From Myrmaecium sp. VS I D KN 1 (Eukaryota; Ascomycota; Dothideomycetes; Valsariales; Valsariaceae), in NCBI GenBank assembly GCA_019775845.1, contig JADQAV010000008.1, forward strand, positions 806,001-870,000: a stretch of 64,000 nucleotides of DNA, written 5' to 3'. The translations under genes were made by a program, and so were the position numbers. The notes under the pieces were generated by a model. The model saw only the letters and a program-made list of their open reading frames with translations, did no database searches and was not told where the DNA came from. Shown one piece after another: positions 45,322-58,898 of the stretch (its first letter is position 1; every line of letters starts with the position of its first letter).

Positions 45322-45614
45322 CCTGCGGCAGGGACTACGCCGTTGGAGTCGGCCGTTGAGGAGCTTTGAACGGACGATTTGCCTATTGAGTAGATCCACT
45401 GGTAGTTACATTGAGGTGAACTCGCGAGGTCCTCCGTCATCGGCAGAATCGATCCGCATCCCACACCGCCTTCGGTCATCGGCGTTAAGCCCGCCGCAAG
45501 AACCCTGCTCCTCCAAAATTTCGAGCTCGACAACCTTGTATCGAGTACGGTAGTCCCCCGCTGGAGCAGCTGCAAAGAACCGCCGTCGCTGCATCCGGCC
45601 CAGCGTTCGACGCC
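45322..45614. promoter_or_regulatory. Short divergent promoter, PAC3-like and ECM16
   Basis: 293 bp between two start codons must serve both genes and their 5' UTRs. No TATA box is evident, as is usual for growth-related housekeeping genes. Confidence 0.5.
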
Positions 45615-48600
45615 ATGCCGCCCAAGTTCGTTCCCAGACAGCGCAAGCACAAGGTGCGCGCCCGCGAACAAGCCCAGAATGGCGCTTCCACCGGACCGAC
45701 AGCACAGGTCGACAGCAACGCGCCGGAGATGCTGCCGCCGGACAAGAAGGAAAGAGAGGAGCGAAGGGCAAAGCTGCGGGAGGAACTCCGGGCGGAGAAG
45801 ACGAAGATGAGCAGTAAGAAGGCGAAGCGACTGGAGAAATACATCGTACGTTCTGGTTATGCTGTCTTGCGAGGGTTGGTTCGCATATATTAATATAACG
45901 GGCAATGCGCAGGATACCAAACTCCGGAAGGATGAGGCCGCCGAACTTTTGAAGAAGCTTGCAGAGACACGGGTCGATACGAGTTTGTTCAGGAGCTCGA
46001 AGAAGCTTGGCAGTACCACAGAGAGCAAACGAGAGGCTCTCAGCAGGGCGTACAGAGAAAGAGAAGCAGGAATCGACGTTGAGAAGAACGAGGCTATGCT
46101 CTTTGAGAGCAAGGAAGTTCCGGATACATTACTGGAAGACGCCGCGAAAGAAGGCTCTGGGGCGGAGGATGCGGCGGGGTCAGATCAGAAAGAACCGGAG
46201 AAGCCGCAAGCCCCTCAAGGAGGGTTATTCGCGAAACCTTTGGCGCAAACGGTGGCGGGTATTGGCTTGAAAAGGCCTCTGGAGTTGGATGACGATGGAA
46301 GGCCGATCATCAAGAAAAGAAAACGGGCCCCGGCCAAGCCTTTCAAATTCCAAGTGGAAGCTCCGGCGGAGCCGGCATGGGAGGGGTTCAGCTCGGAGGA
46401 CAGCGAAGGAGAGGATCACAGTTCAGAATCTGGGTTGTCTGAGGCCTCGAAATCTGAGGATGAAGATAGCTCTGAGGGTGCAGGCGATTCTGAAGCAAGT
46501 TCCGAGGATGAGAGTGGTGAGGAAGAGAGTGGGAGCGAAGAAGACAGCGATCAGGATGAGGAAGATGATGAAGATGCTAAGGCCAAACGAAAAGAGCGTC
46601 TGTCAGCGTTCAAAGCTTGGGCGACCCAGCAGAAGAACGAAGCGGTTGGGTTTACGCCGTCCAACCCCCTTCAGGATCATCAACAAGCGATCAAATTCAC
46701 ACCCAGGGCACCAGAGCAGGACCCGCTCCCGCCGGAGCTCGCCACTATCACAGCCACAGATGGTACTCGAAAAGCCTACAGTGTACCTGTGACGCGGTCT
46801 CAGGAATTTCAGGATGCTAGACTGAACTTGCCGGTGGTGGCGGAAGAGCAGAAGATCATGGAGGCCGTCCATAACAACGACGTTATTGTTGTGTGGGGCG
46901 CTACTGGTAGCGGTAAAACAACGCAAGTTCCTCAGTTCCTTTTCGAAGCCGGATACGGTGATCCCAACGGTCCAACACCAGGCATGATTGGCGTAACTCA
47001 ACCGCGACGAGTGGCCGCAGTCAGTATGTCCAAGCGTGTGAGCGAAGAGTTGGGCGACTGCGGCTCGAAAGTTGGCCATCAGATTCGTTTCGATACCACG
47101 GTTGGCAGCAACACGGCGATCAAGTTCATGACGGATGGTGTCTTGCTCCGAGAGATTGCTCAGGACTTCGCCTTGACGAAGTATTCTGCCATTGTTATCG
47201 ACGAAGCTCACGAACGGAGCGTGAACACGGATATCCTCATCGGCATGATGAGTCGAATCGTCGACCTTCGGAAGACCATGGCAAAAGACGATCCGAAGAC
47301 AAATAAACCGCTAAAGCTGATCATCATGTCTGCCACGCTGCGCATCTCGGACTTCACGGAAAATCAGCGTCTCTTCCGCAAGGGCCCTCCACCGCTGCTC
47401 CAAGCCGAAGGCCGCCAGTACCCTGTTACTATTCACTTTGCTCGTCGGACACAACGAGATTACGTCGAAGAAGCTTTCCGGAAGGTCAGCAGGGGTCATA
47501 AAAAGCTGCCACCGGGAGGGATGCTGGTCTTTTTGACTGGTCAAAACGAAATCTCTCATCTCGCCAAGCGATTGAAGCAGACTTTTGCTTCGACCCAAGG
47601 CAACGAGACGAAGACGCCGCCTGTCCGAATTTCTGCCGCTGAGTCTACGGTGGAAGCGGAAGACATCGACATTGGCGAGGAGATTGGCAACGTCGGGGGT
47701 GGTGGCGAAGGCTGGGACAGCGATGAAGATGTCCTCACAGGCCTTGATGAGGAAGAGGATAAAGAGTTTGATATCGGCGAGGAGGCTGGAGACAAAGTCA
47801 TGAAAGTTCATGTGCTGCCGCTCTATTCCCAGCTCCCTACCAGTCAACAGATGCGAGTGTTCCAGCCGCCGCCCGACGGCTCTCGTCTCATCGTGCTGGC
47901 TACCAACGTCGCCGAAACTAGTTTGACGATACCGGGAATTCGGTACGTGTTTGACTGCGGACGGTCGAAGGAGAAGAAGTACGACGGCACCACCGGCGTG
48001 CAGAGCTTCGAGATCGGCTGGATCAGCAAAGCGAGCGCAAGCCAAAGAGCTGGTCGTGCCGGTCGTACCGGACCGGGTCACTGCTACCGGCTGTATTCCT
48101 CCGCCATCTACGAGCGTGATTTCGAGGAGTACGCGGAGCCGGAGATCCTTCGCACGCCGATTGAAGGGCTGGTCCTCCAACTGAAGAGCATGAACCTCCA
48201 CCACGTCATCAACTTCCCCTTCCCCACACCTCCCGACCGCCAAAGCCTAGCAAAGGCGGAGAAGCTGCTGTCATATCTCGGCGCCCTGACGCCGAACGGC
48301 AAGATCACCAAGGTCGGCCGCGAACTCTCCCTCTACCCGCTGAACCCGCGCTTCGCGCGCATGCTCGTCCTGGGCCAACAGCACAACCTCACGGCCTACG
48401 CGATCGCCCTCGTCGCCGCCCTCGCCGTGCCCGACATCTTCATCCCGGAGAACCAGCTCGACCTGGCCGACCCCCTCCCGGCCGCGGCCGAGGACCACAT
48501 CCGCACCGCGGCCGACAACCTCGAGGCGACGGCGCGGGCCCAGCGCCGGCGCGCGTACAACAAGGCCCACGCCTCCTTCACCATCGACCCGGCCTCGGAC

Positions 48601-49383
48601 GCGCTCAAGCTGCTCACGGCCGTCTGCGCCTACGCCTGGGACCCGACCGAGGCGTTCTGCGAGCGCAACTTCCTCCGTCACAAGGCCCTGCAAGAAGCCT
48701 CCCAGCTCCGGGAGCAGCTGCACTCCATCCTGCGCACGCACAGCCGCGCGTCCTCCGCCGCCGCCCAAGCGGTAGGCGACTACAACCCCCGCCTGCCCCC
48801 GCTCAAGGACCAAAAGCGCAAGGACGCCCTCCGACTGATCTGCGCCGCCGGCTTCGTCGACCAGGTCGCCATCCGCGCCGACCTCGCGCCCGTCCCGCCC
48901 GCCAGCCTGGACGAAGGCCGCAAGCCCCGCCGCGCGATCGAAGTGCCCTACCTGCCCCTCTTCCCCGCCCATAACGCCGGCGGCGGCGTCGATCCATGCG
49001 TCTACCTGCACCCGTCCTCCGTCCTCGCCGCCACGCAGCCGGCCAAGATGCCCCTCTACATCGCCTACGCGCACCTGCAACGCTCTTCCGCCTCCAGCAT
49101 CCTCGGCGGAAAGCAAGGCAAGACGCGCATGGCGCCCCTGACACCTCTGACGACGGCGCAGCTCGCCCACCTCGCTGCTAAGACGCCTCTGATTGCGTAC
49201 TCGAAGCCCCTTGCGGGCTACAAGGTGGAGGTGCTCGCGAAGCGGGACGGGGATCCGCGCGAGCGGCGTCGCGTCACGGTGGGTGTCTCGCTTCAGGGCG
49301 AGGCTGGGGCTGTTGGGTGGAGCTTGGGTGCGAAGGAGGTTGTCCAGGTGCGGGATGCGAAGGGGGTGTGGCATGTGGAGTAA
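45615..49383 (+). CDS. ECM16: DEAH-box RNA helicase ECM16/DHR1 (DHX37)
   Basis: Exon 1 45615-45845, intron 45846-45912, exon 2 45913-49383; 1233 aa, close to yeast Ecm16. The N-terminal 300 residues are charged, with a long Ser/Glu/Asp acidic tract (about 240-330). The helicase core has GATGSGKTTQ (Walker A), TQPRRVAA (Ia), DGVLLREI, IDEAHERS (DEAH, II), SATL (III), a long acidic insert, ATNVAETSLTIPGI (V) and QRAGRAGRTGPG (VI). The winged-helix, HA2 and OB-fold regions follow. In yeast the enzyme is activated by Utp14 and removes U3 snoRNA from pre-18S rRNA in the nucleolus. The RIRFDTTVGSNTAIKFMTDG stretch and the acidic insert between the two RecA lobes fit this subfamily. G+C rises strongly in the last 1.1 kb without loss of frame. 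Confidence 0.95.
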
Positions 49384-49954
49384 AGGGGGTTTTGGCTGTG
49401 TCTGATGTATGAATTTGTACATATGGTAGGGCTGTGGCATCGGACAGTGGAAAAAGGTGTAGCGGATTGGCACGTTTGGCGTATTGAATCACAGATCGTT
49501 TGTCATGTCATATAGTGATATGTTTCGACGTATATCTCATACCAAGGCAAGTGAAAATTGGGGTTTTCATTACCAACATAACGTTCCTAGAGAGAGTGGC
49601 AAGATGCATTTTATAAGTGAATATGTTCCGCTCACGAGAAAGTAAGAAAAGACTTCGTAAATAGATAAGCTTTTACGTGGGTATAAGATTGCGTAGGAAA
49701 TATGAAGGGAAAGGAAATGGGGAGGAGGCAGAGTAAAGGAAAAGAATCTCCACCCCTCTCCCTTTTCCTCTTCGCTTTGTCATCGAAAATGCCTTGTGAA
49801 AGAGTCGCTGGCGTTAACGTAAGAAGGAAAGAAAAGTAGTGCACGCTATACCCGTTATCCCTATGCAAGCCCAGAAGAAGAGAAAGATGCAAGACGAGAC
49901 GAAAAAGAAAAAGAAAAAATCCGTGAAGTTACATTGCAGCAGCATTCGTCAGGG
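49384..49954. other. Intergenic between convergent genes
   Basis: 3' flanks of ECM16 (+) and the RBR ligase (-). A/T-rich and purine-rich; no coding sequence. Confidence 0.6.
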
Positions 49955-51772
49955 TCATCGATCCGGAATAACCCAAGCCGCATCCCCGCCCTCATCCAGC
50001 TCGTCGCTGTCCCACTCGTCCTCCTCGTCGTCCCGGACCATCTGGAGAAACCGCTGCAAGCCGGCGGGGTTCGCAGCAGCATCGGCGGGTGGATGGGCAG
50101 GAGGAGCATGGCCCTGACCAGCTGGGGCTGCCGGTCGCGCGCCTACAGCCCGATCTCGTGGGTGTGCGGCCTGCTGCTGCTGCTGTTGCTGTTGATGTGG
50201 CTGTGCGGGTTGTTGAGGAGCCGCGGCAGCGTGCCCACCATGGCCGTGTCCGTCCTCCTCCACCGCCGCCGCCGCGGCGAGTTCCTGTTGCGCTTGGGCG
50301 ATGGCCTCCGCGTTCGCCGCGGCCTCCCATCCCCGCGCCCCGCCGAACTGCACCTCCCCATCCCCATTATCGCCCTCCTCCAGTTCCCACAGACGCATGT
50401 AGCACCCGCGGTCCTTCTGGTTGAAGTGCTGGTACGGGTTGCCCGGATCCAGCCAGGCGCCGCAGAGGTAGCAGAAGTGGGTCCGGCACTGGAAGCAGGA
50501 CATGTGGTTGCAGCCGTGCGTCTTCTGGCAGGGCGCGGAGCAGGTCGGACAGGGCGAGGTGTGCATCCGGATGTAGTCGAAGGAGGCCTGTTCTTCCGCG
50601 CTCATTTCCGTCGCCGTGCGAGGCCAGCAGCGGACGTACTCGCCGTGCCACCCGCACAAGCAAACGCGGCAGAAGGCGTAGTTACACTCTTCACAGACGG
50701 CAACCCGCTCGATCTCGGACGGTTGTTTGTTGACTTCCGGGGGGTCCTCGGTGTCGGAATCATCCGACTCCATGAAGGCAGGGAGGTTGTCCAGGTCGGT
50801 CGTCTTGGGGTACCGCTTCGACCGGGCAGGTCCTTGACACCACTTCCGTGGACAATAGACGGTGGTCTTATCTGACTCAATCTTCTTCTTCCGCTTAAGC
50901 TCGACGTAGCGGAGGACGGTGGAGCGGTCCAGAGGGATAGCGAGGAGTTCGGCCGGACTGAGCGTGGCAGTCTTCTTCTTCCTCCGGGCATTTCCCTCTT
51001 GCTTTTCCGCACCACAGTCGGGGTCGAGACACCTCACGCCGGCAACGTCGCCCTCCTTGATGCAGTTGTTGTAGAAGTCCTGGAGGCAGGGAACGCAGAA
51101 GACGTGTCCACACCGAAGCAGCCGGTAGCAGACCGAGCCCTTCTTCGGCTCCAGGCAGACGCCACAGTCGAAAGTCTCCTGCTCGAATCGCTCCCTCCTC
51201 GCCTTGATGTCGAACCCCAGCAGTGCATCCTTCATCTCCTGCCGGATCTCCAGCACACCCTCATGTTCCTCCGCGAGGTCGAACGCCCGCTCCGCCGCCT
51301 GCTGCAAGAAGTCGATGTAGGCGAAGACGACCTGACCGCGCCCGTATTCCTCCCACAGCGCATCCCCTTCACTCTCCAGATTGTGTAGCCGTTCTTGAGG
51401 GAGCCATTCCGGCAATGTGCTGAGCGTGAAGCGTGGAGCCTTCTCTGTCGGATAGCCGTCCGGAAGCGAGATCTCGAGGTGGAGGGGTGGCAGGTAGGAC
51501 AGGCGGTGCACTTCCCGCCTGACTAAAACAGCTACCGGAGCAGCATCCAACGAGCTCTTCTCGTCGTGGACGGAGAGCGGTGGGGTGGGGATATCGTGCG
51601 GAGGGCGATCTGCAGCCGGTGGCGGGAAAACGACGGCGAGAGGCGCAGGAAGGGCGACGGGGATGTCGATGGAGGCGTCGAAGGGCGTTTTGTCACTGAG
51701 GACGAGCTCGGGAAAGATGGCGGTGATGGCGGAGAGTTCCTCTTCACGCTCGTCCGGATCGCTGTGCGCCAT
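49955..51772 (-). CDS. RBR-type E3 ubiquitin ligase with RWD domain (ITT1/RNF14-like)
   Basis: A single exon of 605 aa. The N-terminal RWD domain (about 1-165; EEELSAITAIFPE, then LHLEISLPDGYP) binds partners. RING1 starts at Cys203 (CGVCLEPKKG...RCGHVFCVPCLQDF), the IBR zone follows (YCPRKWCQGP, CEECNYAFCRVC), and RING2 has CPTC...HGCNHMSCFQCRTHFCYLCG. Cys421 in HGCNHM is the expected catalytic cysteine that accepts ubiquitin before transfer. The C-terminal 150 residues are Ala/Gln/His/Pro-rich with a poly-Gln run and an acidic end. RWD plus RBR is the RNF14/Itt1 architecture; those proteins are linked to translation termination and ribosome quality control. A divergent promoter is shared with the dolichyl-diphosphatase gene. 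Confidence 0.93.
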   Translation of the reverse strand: MAHSDPDEREEELSAITAIFPELVLSDKTPFDASIDIPVALPAPLAVVFPPPAADRPPHDIPTPPLSVHDEKSSLDAAPVAVLVRREVHRLSYLPPLHLEISLPDGYPTEKAPRFTLSTLPEWLPQERLHNLESEGDALWEEYGRGQVVFAYIDFLQQAAERAFDLAEEHEGVLEIRQEMKDALLGFDIKARRERFEQETFDCGVCLEPKKGSVCYRLLRCGHVFCVPCLQDFYNNCIKEGDVAGVRCLDPDCGAEKQEGNARRKKKTATLSPAELLAIPLDRSTVLRYVELKRKKKIESDKTTVYCPRKWCQGPARSKRYPKTTDLDNLPAFMESDDSDTEDPPEVNKQPSEIERVAVCEECNYAFCRVCLCGWHGEYVRCWPRTATEMSAEEQASFDYIRMHTSPCPTCSAPCQKTHGCNHMSCFQCRTHFCYLCGAWLDPGNPYQHFNQKDRGCYMRLWELEEGDNGDGEVQFGGARGWEAAANAEAIAQAQQELAAAAAVEEDGHGHGGHAAAAPQQPAQPHQQQQQQQQAAHPRDRAVGARPAAPAGQGHAPPAHPPADAAANPAGLQRFLQMVRDDEEDEWDSDELDEGGDAAWVIPDR

Positions 51773-52270
51773 CGGGGCAAGGCCAGGTCTGAAGACAAGT
51801 AGAGGTCGAGACGGTGGCGGACGGCAGGCGATCCCGCGGAAGAGGCGAGGCGTTCACAATCAGAAGGCGGAGGAGACGTGGAAGGTGGAAGACATTCAAG
51901 AAGGAAAAGTGAATATATGAAGCAAACTCAAGCGAGAAAGAAATTCCAGAGAGGAGGTTATTCACCGGGGTCAAAGAGTGCGTGGCGAGTGCAGTAGTCA
52001 GCTTGTACTGTATGCAGTTTGTGAGTGAATCGTTTATCTAATCACCAGCGAGAGATGACGGCGTCCGGAGCCAGACACCGACCGTAATGGACCCTGAATC
52101 ATCAGGCACGAAGGAGGCAGCCATCAGGCACGCATGCATCACACTCCGCTCCACAATGGACGATTTGGATACATGAGACGACACGACTCCCCCGCCGCTT
52201 CTCCAGACCAGCTCACCACCCTCCCCTCGACCATTTCGATCGCCGTAACCGCCAGTCAACTACCGCCATC
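51773..52270. promoter_or_regulatory. Divergent promoter, RBR ligase and dolichyl-diphosphatase
   Basis: 498 bp between the two start codons. No repeat or extra frame of note. Confidence 0.5.
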
Positions 52271-53323
52271 ATGATGAGGGGGCCCGTCCTAACCTCCTTC
52301 TCCCTCACCCATGTCCACTACGTGAGTCCTAAGCGCTCCTCCCCCAGCCTCTCTCAGTTGGCATTCACTCACTCACACTCACCGCTCTCTCCCTCACTCT
52401 CCACAGAACCCCGCCGACCGACTCTCCTACCTCTGCGCCTGGCTCGCCCTCGTCCCGCAAGGGCTCTGCGTCGCCTACGTCAGCCTGATCTACGCTACTC
52501 GCGAGGCCGAGGTGATCCTCATGGCCGTTGGCCAGGCCGGTTGCGAGGCGCTGAACTGGTCTCTCAAGCGGCTCATCAAGGAGGAACGACCAGCTCGTAC
52601 GTACCCTCTCCCACACAGAAACAGAAAGAAGAAGCAAGACATCCAAGAGAAGAACGAAACTGACCACACACAGGCATGAACGGCAAAGGCTACGGCATGC
52701 CCTCCTCGCACGCCCAATTCGTCACCTACCTAGCCACCTACCTCACCCTCTTCCTCCTCCTCCGCCACCGTCCCCAGTCGCACAGCCGTGTATCCCCACG
52801 CTCGCGCCGTGCCTCCCCCAAATCCCTCCTCTCCTTCCTCCCCTCCGCCCACACCCTGCACACCTGCCTCACCCTAGTCCTCCTCACCAGCGGCGCCGCC
52901 GCCGTCGCCTCCTCCCGCATCTACCTCTCCTACCACACCAGCCGCCAGGTCCTCGTCGGATGCGGCGCCGGCGCGGCCTGCGGCGCGGTCTGGTTCGCCT
53001 GCACCGCCGGCCTCCGCCGCGCCGGCTGGCTCGACTGGGCCCTCGACACCCGCCTCGCCCGCGCCGCCCGCGTCCGCGACCTCCTCTGCGACGAGGACCT
53101 CGTCGAGGCCGGCTGGGCGCGGTTCGAGGAGAAGCGCCGGCGGGACCGGGCCCGGCGGAGGCCGCGGTCCCTCCGCGGGGGCGAGCGCGAGAGGGAGAAG
53201 GAGAGGGAAAGGGAAAGGGAGAGGGAGAGCGGGACGGAGCGGGGGTGGAGGGATCGATGGGCGGGAGCAGCGGCGGGAGAGGAGAGGAAGGAGAGGAAAA
53301 GGAAGGTTGAGAAGCGGGGTTGA
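52271..53323 (+). CDS. CAX4: Dolichyl-diphosphatase (CAX4 family)
   Basis: Exons 52271-52321, 52407-52596 and 52674-53323; introns of 85 and 77 nt; 296 aa. It recycles dolichyl diphosphate to dolichyl phosphate on the ER lumenal side for N-glycosylation. PAP2 signatures are present: KRLIKEERP (motif 1), GMPSSHAQF (motif 2) and SRIYLSYHTSRQ (motif 3, with the Q form usual in this family). The start SFSLTHVHYNPADRLSYLCAWLALVPQGLC and four or so TM helices fit family members. The last about 70 residues are an unusual Arg/Glu-rich charged tail (REKERERERERES...) that follows the core and comes from a purine-only DNA tract (about 53185-53310). Whether the tail is functional is unknown. Confidence 0.92.
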
Positions 53324-54033
53324 AGGGAATAAGAAGGTGGTCCTTCCGCTGGACGTGCACGGGTCCGAAGCCGATGGACGAGCCTTCACGACCACGCGAG
53401 TTTTTCGTTGGGCGAGGTCGGAGGACCACTACGTTCAGCGGAAAGGTGGGTGTGCTCCGGGGCGTGGCTGCGTTTGAAGCGCATGCATCTAGCTGCACGG
53501 GTGAGTGGTGGGTGGTAAAAAGCCCGCGGGGGTCCAGTATCTCTTTGCTCTCATAAGCGATCGCTTAGAATAGACTTATGTACATATCGAGCAGATTTAC
53601 GACTAGCTGCATATTGTATAAACGAACCTCAGATCACTGGCTGCTCGAGTCAGTAGTAAAACAAAGTCAGAGAAGTAATCCTGGCCAAACACTCTTTTGT
53701 CTTCTAGAACATATTGCAAAACAACACCAAATCACAACAACAATGTGTCCAAGTAGAGGGAAAAAGAATTTCTACTGGGCTAGGCTACAGTCTGCTTCCG
53801 CTCTCCTACACTAAATGACATGCCTCCGAGCAGTCCGAGCCGTGGCCAGCGTGCCCAATGCATCACCCTGTCCACAAGTGGAACAAAAACCACCCAAACT
53901 CTTTGTTACCCTCGCTACCATTTTGGTCGAAACAACTAAGTCGCTGAGTAAAATGAAAAGCCTCGGCAAGAACGATTCCCTTTCGTCGTCTGTAGGCTTG
54001 GCTTGATCGCGTCTATGATCGACTTGACTGCGC
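53324..54033. other. Intergenic between convergent genes
   Basis: 3' flanks of CAX4 (+) and actin (-). No coding sequence seen. Confidence 0.6.
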
Positions 54034-55670
<1,637 letters not shown>

Positions 55671-55751
55671 TGTGATAGATTAGGGCAGAGAGCCGATTGA
55701 AAAGAAGCGTGAGAGAAAGGGAGAGAAGAAGGATGAAGACAGCTGGAGACG

Positions 55752-55886
55752 CTGGAGAGGTAGGTGGTTAGCAGACGGACGAGGGTGCTGCTTGATGGAT
55801 GGCAGAGGGAGGTTGTGGATGAGAGAGTGAGAGAAGAGGTGGTGGTGGTGGAAGTGGAGACGTGGAGGAGGGAAGGGCACACTTAC
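55752..55886 (-). other. Probable 5' UTR intron of actin
   Basis: On the minus strand a GTAAGTGTG donor (from 55886), a GCTAAC branch sequence (about 55770) and a pyrimidine-flanked CAG acceptor (55752) lie 80 bp upstream of the actin ATG. Inferred from signals only. Confidence 0.5.
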
Positions 55887-58160
55887 AAGGAGGACAACAA
55901 GGAGTCTGGGTGGGTTGGGCTGGGTTGGACGAGGTGAGTGAGGTAAGGTTTCGTTGTTGCGGGAGGCGAGAGAGCCCGGGTGGGTTTGTGCTAAATAAGC
56001 GGCCAGCAGCTCTTGCCGATTTTGGAGGGGCTGGCTCCTCACCACTGGGCGGACGGGCAGCCTAGGAGTAGGAGTGAGTGATGAGTGAATACCTAGGTAC
56101 TACCGCAATCTCGTCGTCGGGTCAGTTCTTCTGTCTCTCCTTTCAATCTTCCTCCTTGCTGTACCAATCGTACAAATACAACCTGAAGAACTTGGGTATT
56201 TACCTCTAGTAGGTGGACACTTGACGGAGTGAAGGGCACTTGCTGTCCTCTCCTTCTTCTGTTCTTCGCTCGTTCTTGAGCTTCTTCTTCTTCTTCCTCT
56301 TCTTCTTCTTTTGATGAAGGTAATTAATGACCACTGGGCAAGGTCCTGGTCGTGGCCGTAGTTGCAACGGTGCAGGTGCGCGTGCGGTGTGAGCGTGTGT
56401 GTGTACTGCGTGATGTGCGGGTGTGCGTGGAGACGTGCGTGCCGGCACGGTGTATGTAATATGGGCGACAGGCAGAGGGTAAATAGAATCAAAAGCGATG
56501 GGCGACGGCACAGGAAAGGAAGATCGATCAGATCAAACAGATGAACAGTTTCCTCTCCGGTCCTATATTGGTGGTGGTGAAGGTACCTATACTCCAATTC
56601 GATTGAAGCACTGGGAGATAGTCACGGTGGTTTGTCAAGGAAGGGATATCAAAGAGCTCGTGAGCAGAGAATACAGCTTCGGAAGAGCTGGAGAGGTAGA
56701 ATGAAGATCGAGTGTGCCCAGTACAACACAAACAGCTGCTCCATCTAGATCCCTCAGTACTTATCCAACTTCCCACGCCAGGCTACAGCCATTCTCCCTC
56801 CTGGCTCCCATTCTCCTCGCTCTCGCTCCTCGTATACGCGTCGTCATTCCTCCGCCACATACATGCCAGTAGGTGGGGGGATGGAGCTTGAAAAGCACAA
56901 AGAGACAGCGGAGAGCAGAGGAACACTGCCACGGCTAGTACAGTCCCTCTAGCGGGCGTCGACCGCGCCGGTCATGTTCCTCTGGGCAGTCCTCTTGGCG
57001 TCCATTCCCATAGGATACTACCCTTCACTCCATAGATAGATAGGTCGGTCGTCGCCGTTGGACACGCATTCATTCATCATCAGCTTCATCATCAACACTG
57101 TCCCCCCGTCAGCCCTCCCTCCTTACCCGCCCCTTCCCCTTTCTCCGAATCTACCCATCAACAGGAAATAGGGGGAGGGGGGAAGGAAGTAGGGGCTGAC
57201 GGCCGGCGCGCGCGCGCTCCACGCTCACGCTCACCTCTCTCACCGCTAACTGGCGGGCGGACGGCCAGGGCGGCGGCGGGGTGAGCGAAAAGACGCTGTG
57301 TGTGTACATACGTGTGTACGTGTGCGTGTGCGGGCAAGAGCGAAAAAGGGGGGGAGAAGAGGGGAGGGGGTGGCGGAAGCTCGAGGCGTGGCAGAGTGGG
57401 TTGGGATGGATTGGCACCGGATTGGCACGATTGGATCCCTGCCTGAGCGCCTTACCGTGGAAGGTCCTCATCCCTGCGCTGGAATTTCCATGGAATCCTT
57501 CATCGTCACGTGAAATGAGGGGATCATCCCATCTGTGATTCCCTCCCCTTTCCCTTGCCGATGCCCGATGCCCCGATGCCTGGCCGGCAATTATCGCTTC
57601 CGTTGCTGTTGTATGTTTGTTTTCAGGTATCAACTATCAAGGAGTTACAATATCCTGAAGATCTGCTCTATTCTTGTAATCTTTCGCCTCTTCCCTCTTC
57701 AACAACCTCCTCCTTCCCAGATCTCGAATACTGTATGTTTGCACGATCAGGGACTTCCTTGCCTGAGGTGTCGGCAAAGGGACGCCGGAAGGGCAGGGAA
57801 GCCGCTGGCTGCCTCGCGAACTTCAGGCTTCCCTGAGGTGTCCAATCGGCTAGCCCAGGTGCCCAGACCCCCCTGCTCCTCCCCCGCGGTCTCCGTCATC
57901 GAACGGCTGCCGCTGCCAAAATTTACGGCGGCCAGCAACGTGCACGACAGCACCGTCTCTCCATCGTTCACGAACGACGACCACAAGAATCACGTAGTAG
58001 GACACTCGGAAAGCATTTGATCCTCTTCAACTCTTAGCGATCGCAATAGAAACTCACGCAGCGCATCTACTATATCCCTGTTCGACACTCGCAACCGCAC
58101 CCGCATTCGACCGCTCCCCGCATCCACAGCGCAAACCCTCTAGCCCGTCCACTCGACACC
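55887..58160. other. Divergent intergenic region, actin and FES1
   Basis: About 2.3 kb with no recognised gene. It contains a CTT/TTC microsatellite (56280-56312), GTGTGTGT-rich stretches (56393-56405, 57296-57330) and G-rich runs (57170-57190, 57345-57371). These would form purine/pyrimidine-skewed promoter DNA for two strongly expressed genes. The ORFs here are short and low complexity. The last 600 bp are the likely 5' UTR/promoter of FES1. Confidence 0.55.
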
Positions 58161-58898
58161 ATGAACGATCCAAGCATGAGCAACCTCCTCAAATGGAGTC
58201 TTCAGAACTCCTCCGGAGCACAAGGGTCAACCGATCAAACCGACTCCTCCTCCAGCGCCCCCGCTGCCCGGGGCCTCGACCCGCAAGCGCTCGCGCAGCT
58301 CCTCGGCGGGCCCAGCGACGCCGACCTGATGCGGGAGGCGATGGCCGTGATCCGGAACGAGGAGGCCGACCTGGAGAGCAAGCTGGTCGCGTTCGACAAC
58401 TTCGAGCAGCTCGTCGAGAACATGGACAACGCGAACAACATGCCCCAGCTCGGCCTGTGGGAGCCGCTCGTCCAGCAACTCGAGAGCGCCGAGGCCGACC
58501 TGCGCCGCTACGCCGCCTGGTGCCTCGGCACCGCCGTCCAGAACAACGTCAAGTCGCAGGCCAAGGTACGTAATCTGCAGGAAGACCCCTAAACTGCAAA
58601 GGGGAGACAAAAGGACTAACACGCGCGTTCATGACAGCTCCTCGACTCCGGCGCCATCCCCACGCTCGTCCGCCTCGCTCTCCACGACGCCGACGCCGGG
58701 GTCCGCAAGAAGGCCATCGGCGCCCTCTCCTCCGGCGTGCGCAACTACCAGCCCGCCCTCGACCGCACGCTCGCCTGTCTGCCCGCCGAACATGGAGGCG
58801 GTGCGGATGCGGCCCCCCTCGACGCGAACGATATGGACAGCGTGGACGGCCTGATCAACCGGTTGCGGGCGGATTCGGCGAAGAAGGCGTCCGCGTAG
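58161..58898 (+). CDS. FES1: Hsp70 nucleotide exchange factor Fes1
   Basis: Exon 1 58161-58565, intron 58566-58637, exon 2 58638-58898; 221 aa. [12 protein letters not shown] is the conserved N-terminal start of Fes1, followed by a Ser/Thr/Gln-rich linker. The armadillo-like core follows: [82 protein letters not shown] and [20 protein letters not shown]. Fes1 binds cytosolic Hsp70 (Ssa) and promotes ADP release, supporting protein triage and folding. Length and domain order match the family. The second in-frame ATG (MSNLL) could also be the start. Confidence 0.95.

Noticed and set aside
48271-49473. 400-codon minus-strand frame opposite the ECM16 3' end
   Set aside because: Antisense shadow in a region of very high third-position G+C. 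The plus strand encodes the conserved helicase C-terminus.
50089-50875. Long plus-strand frames opposite the RBR ligase
   Set aside because: Shadow frames. The minus strand has the full RING-IBR-RING cysteine pattern.
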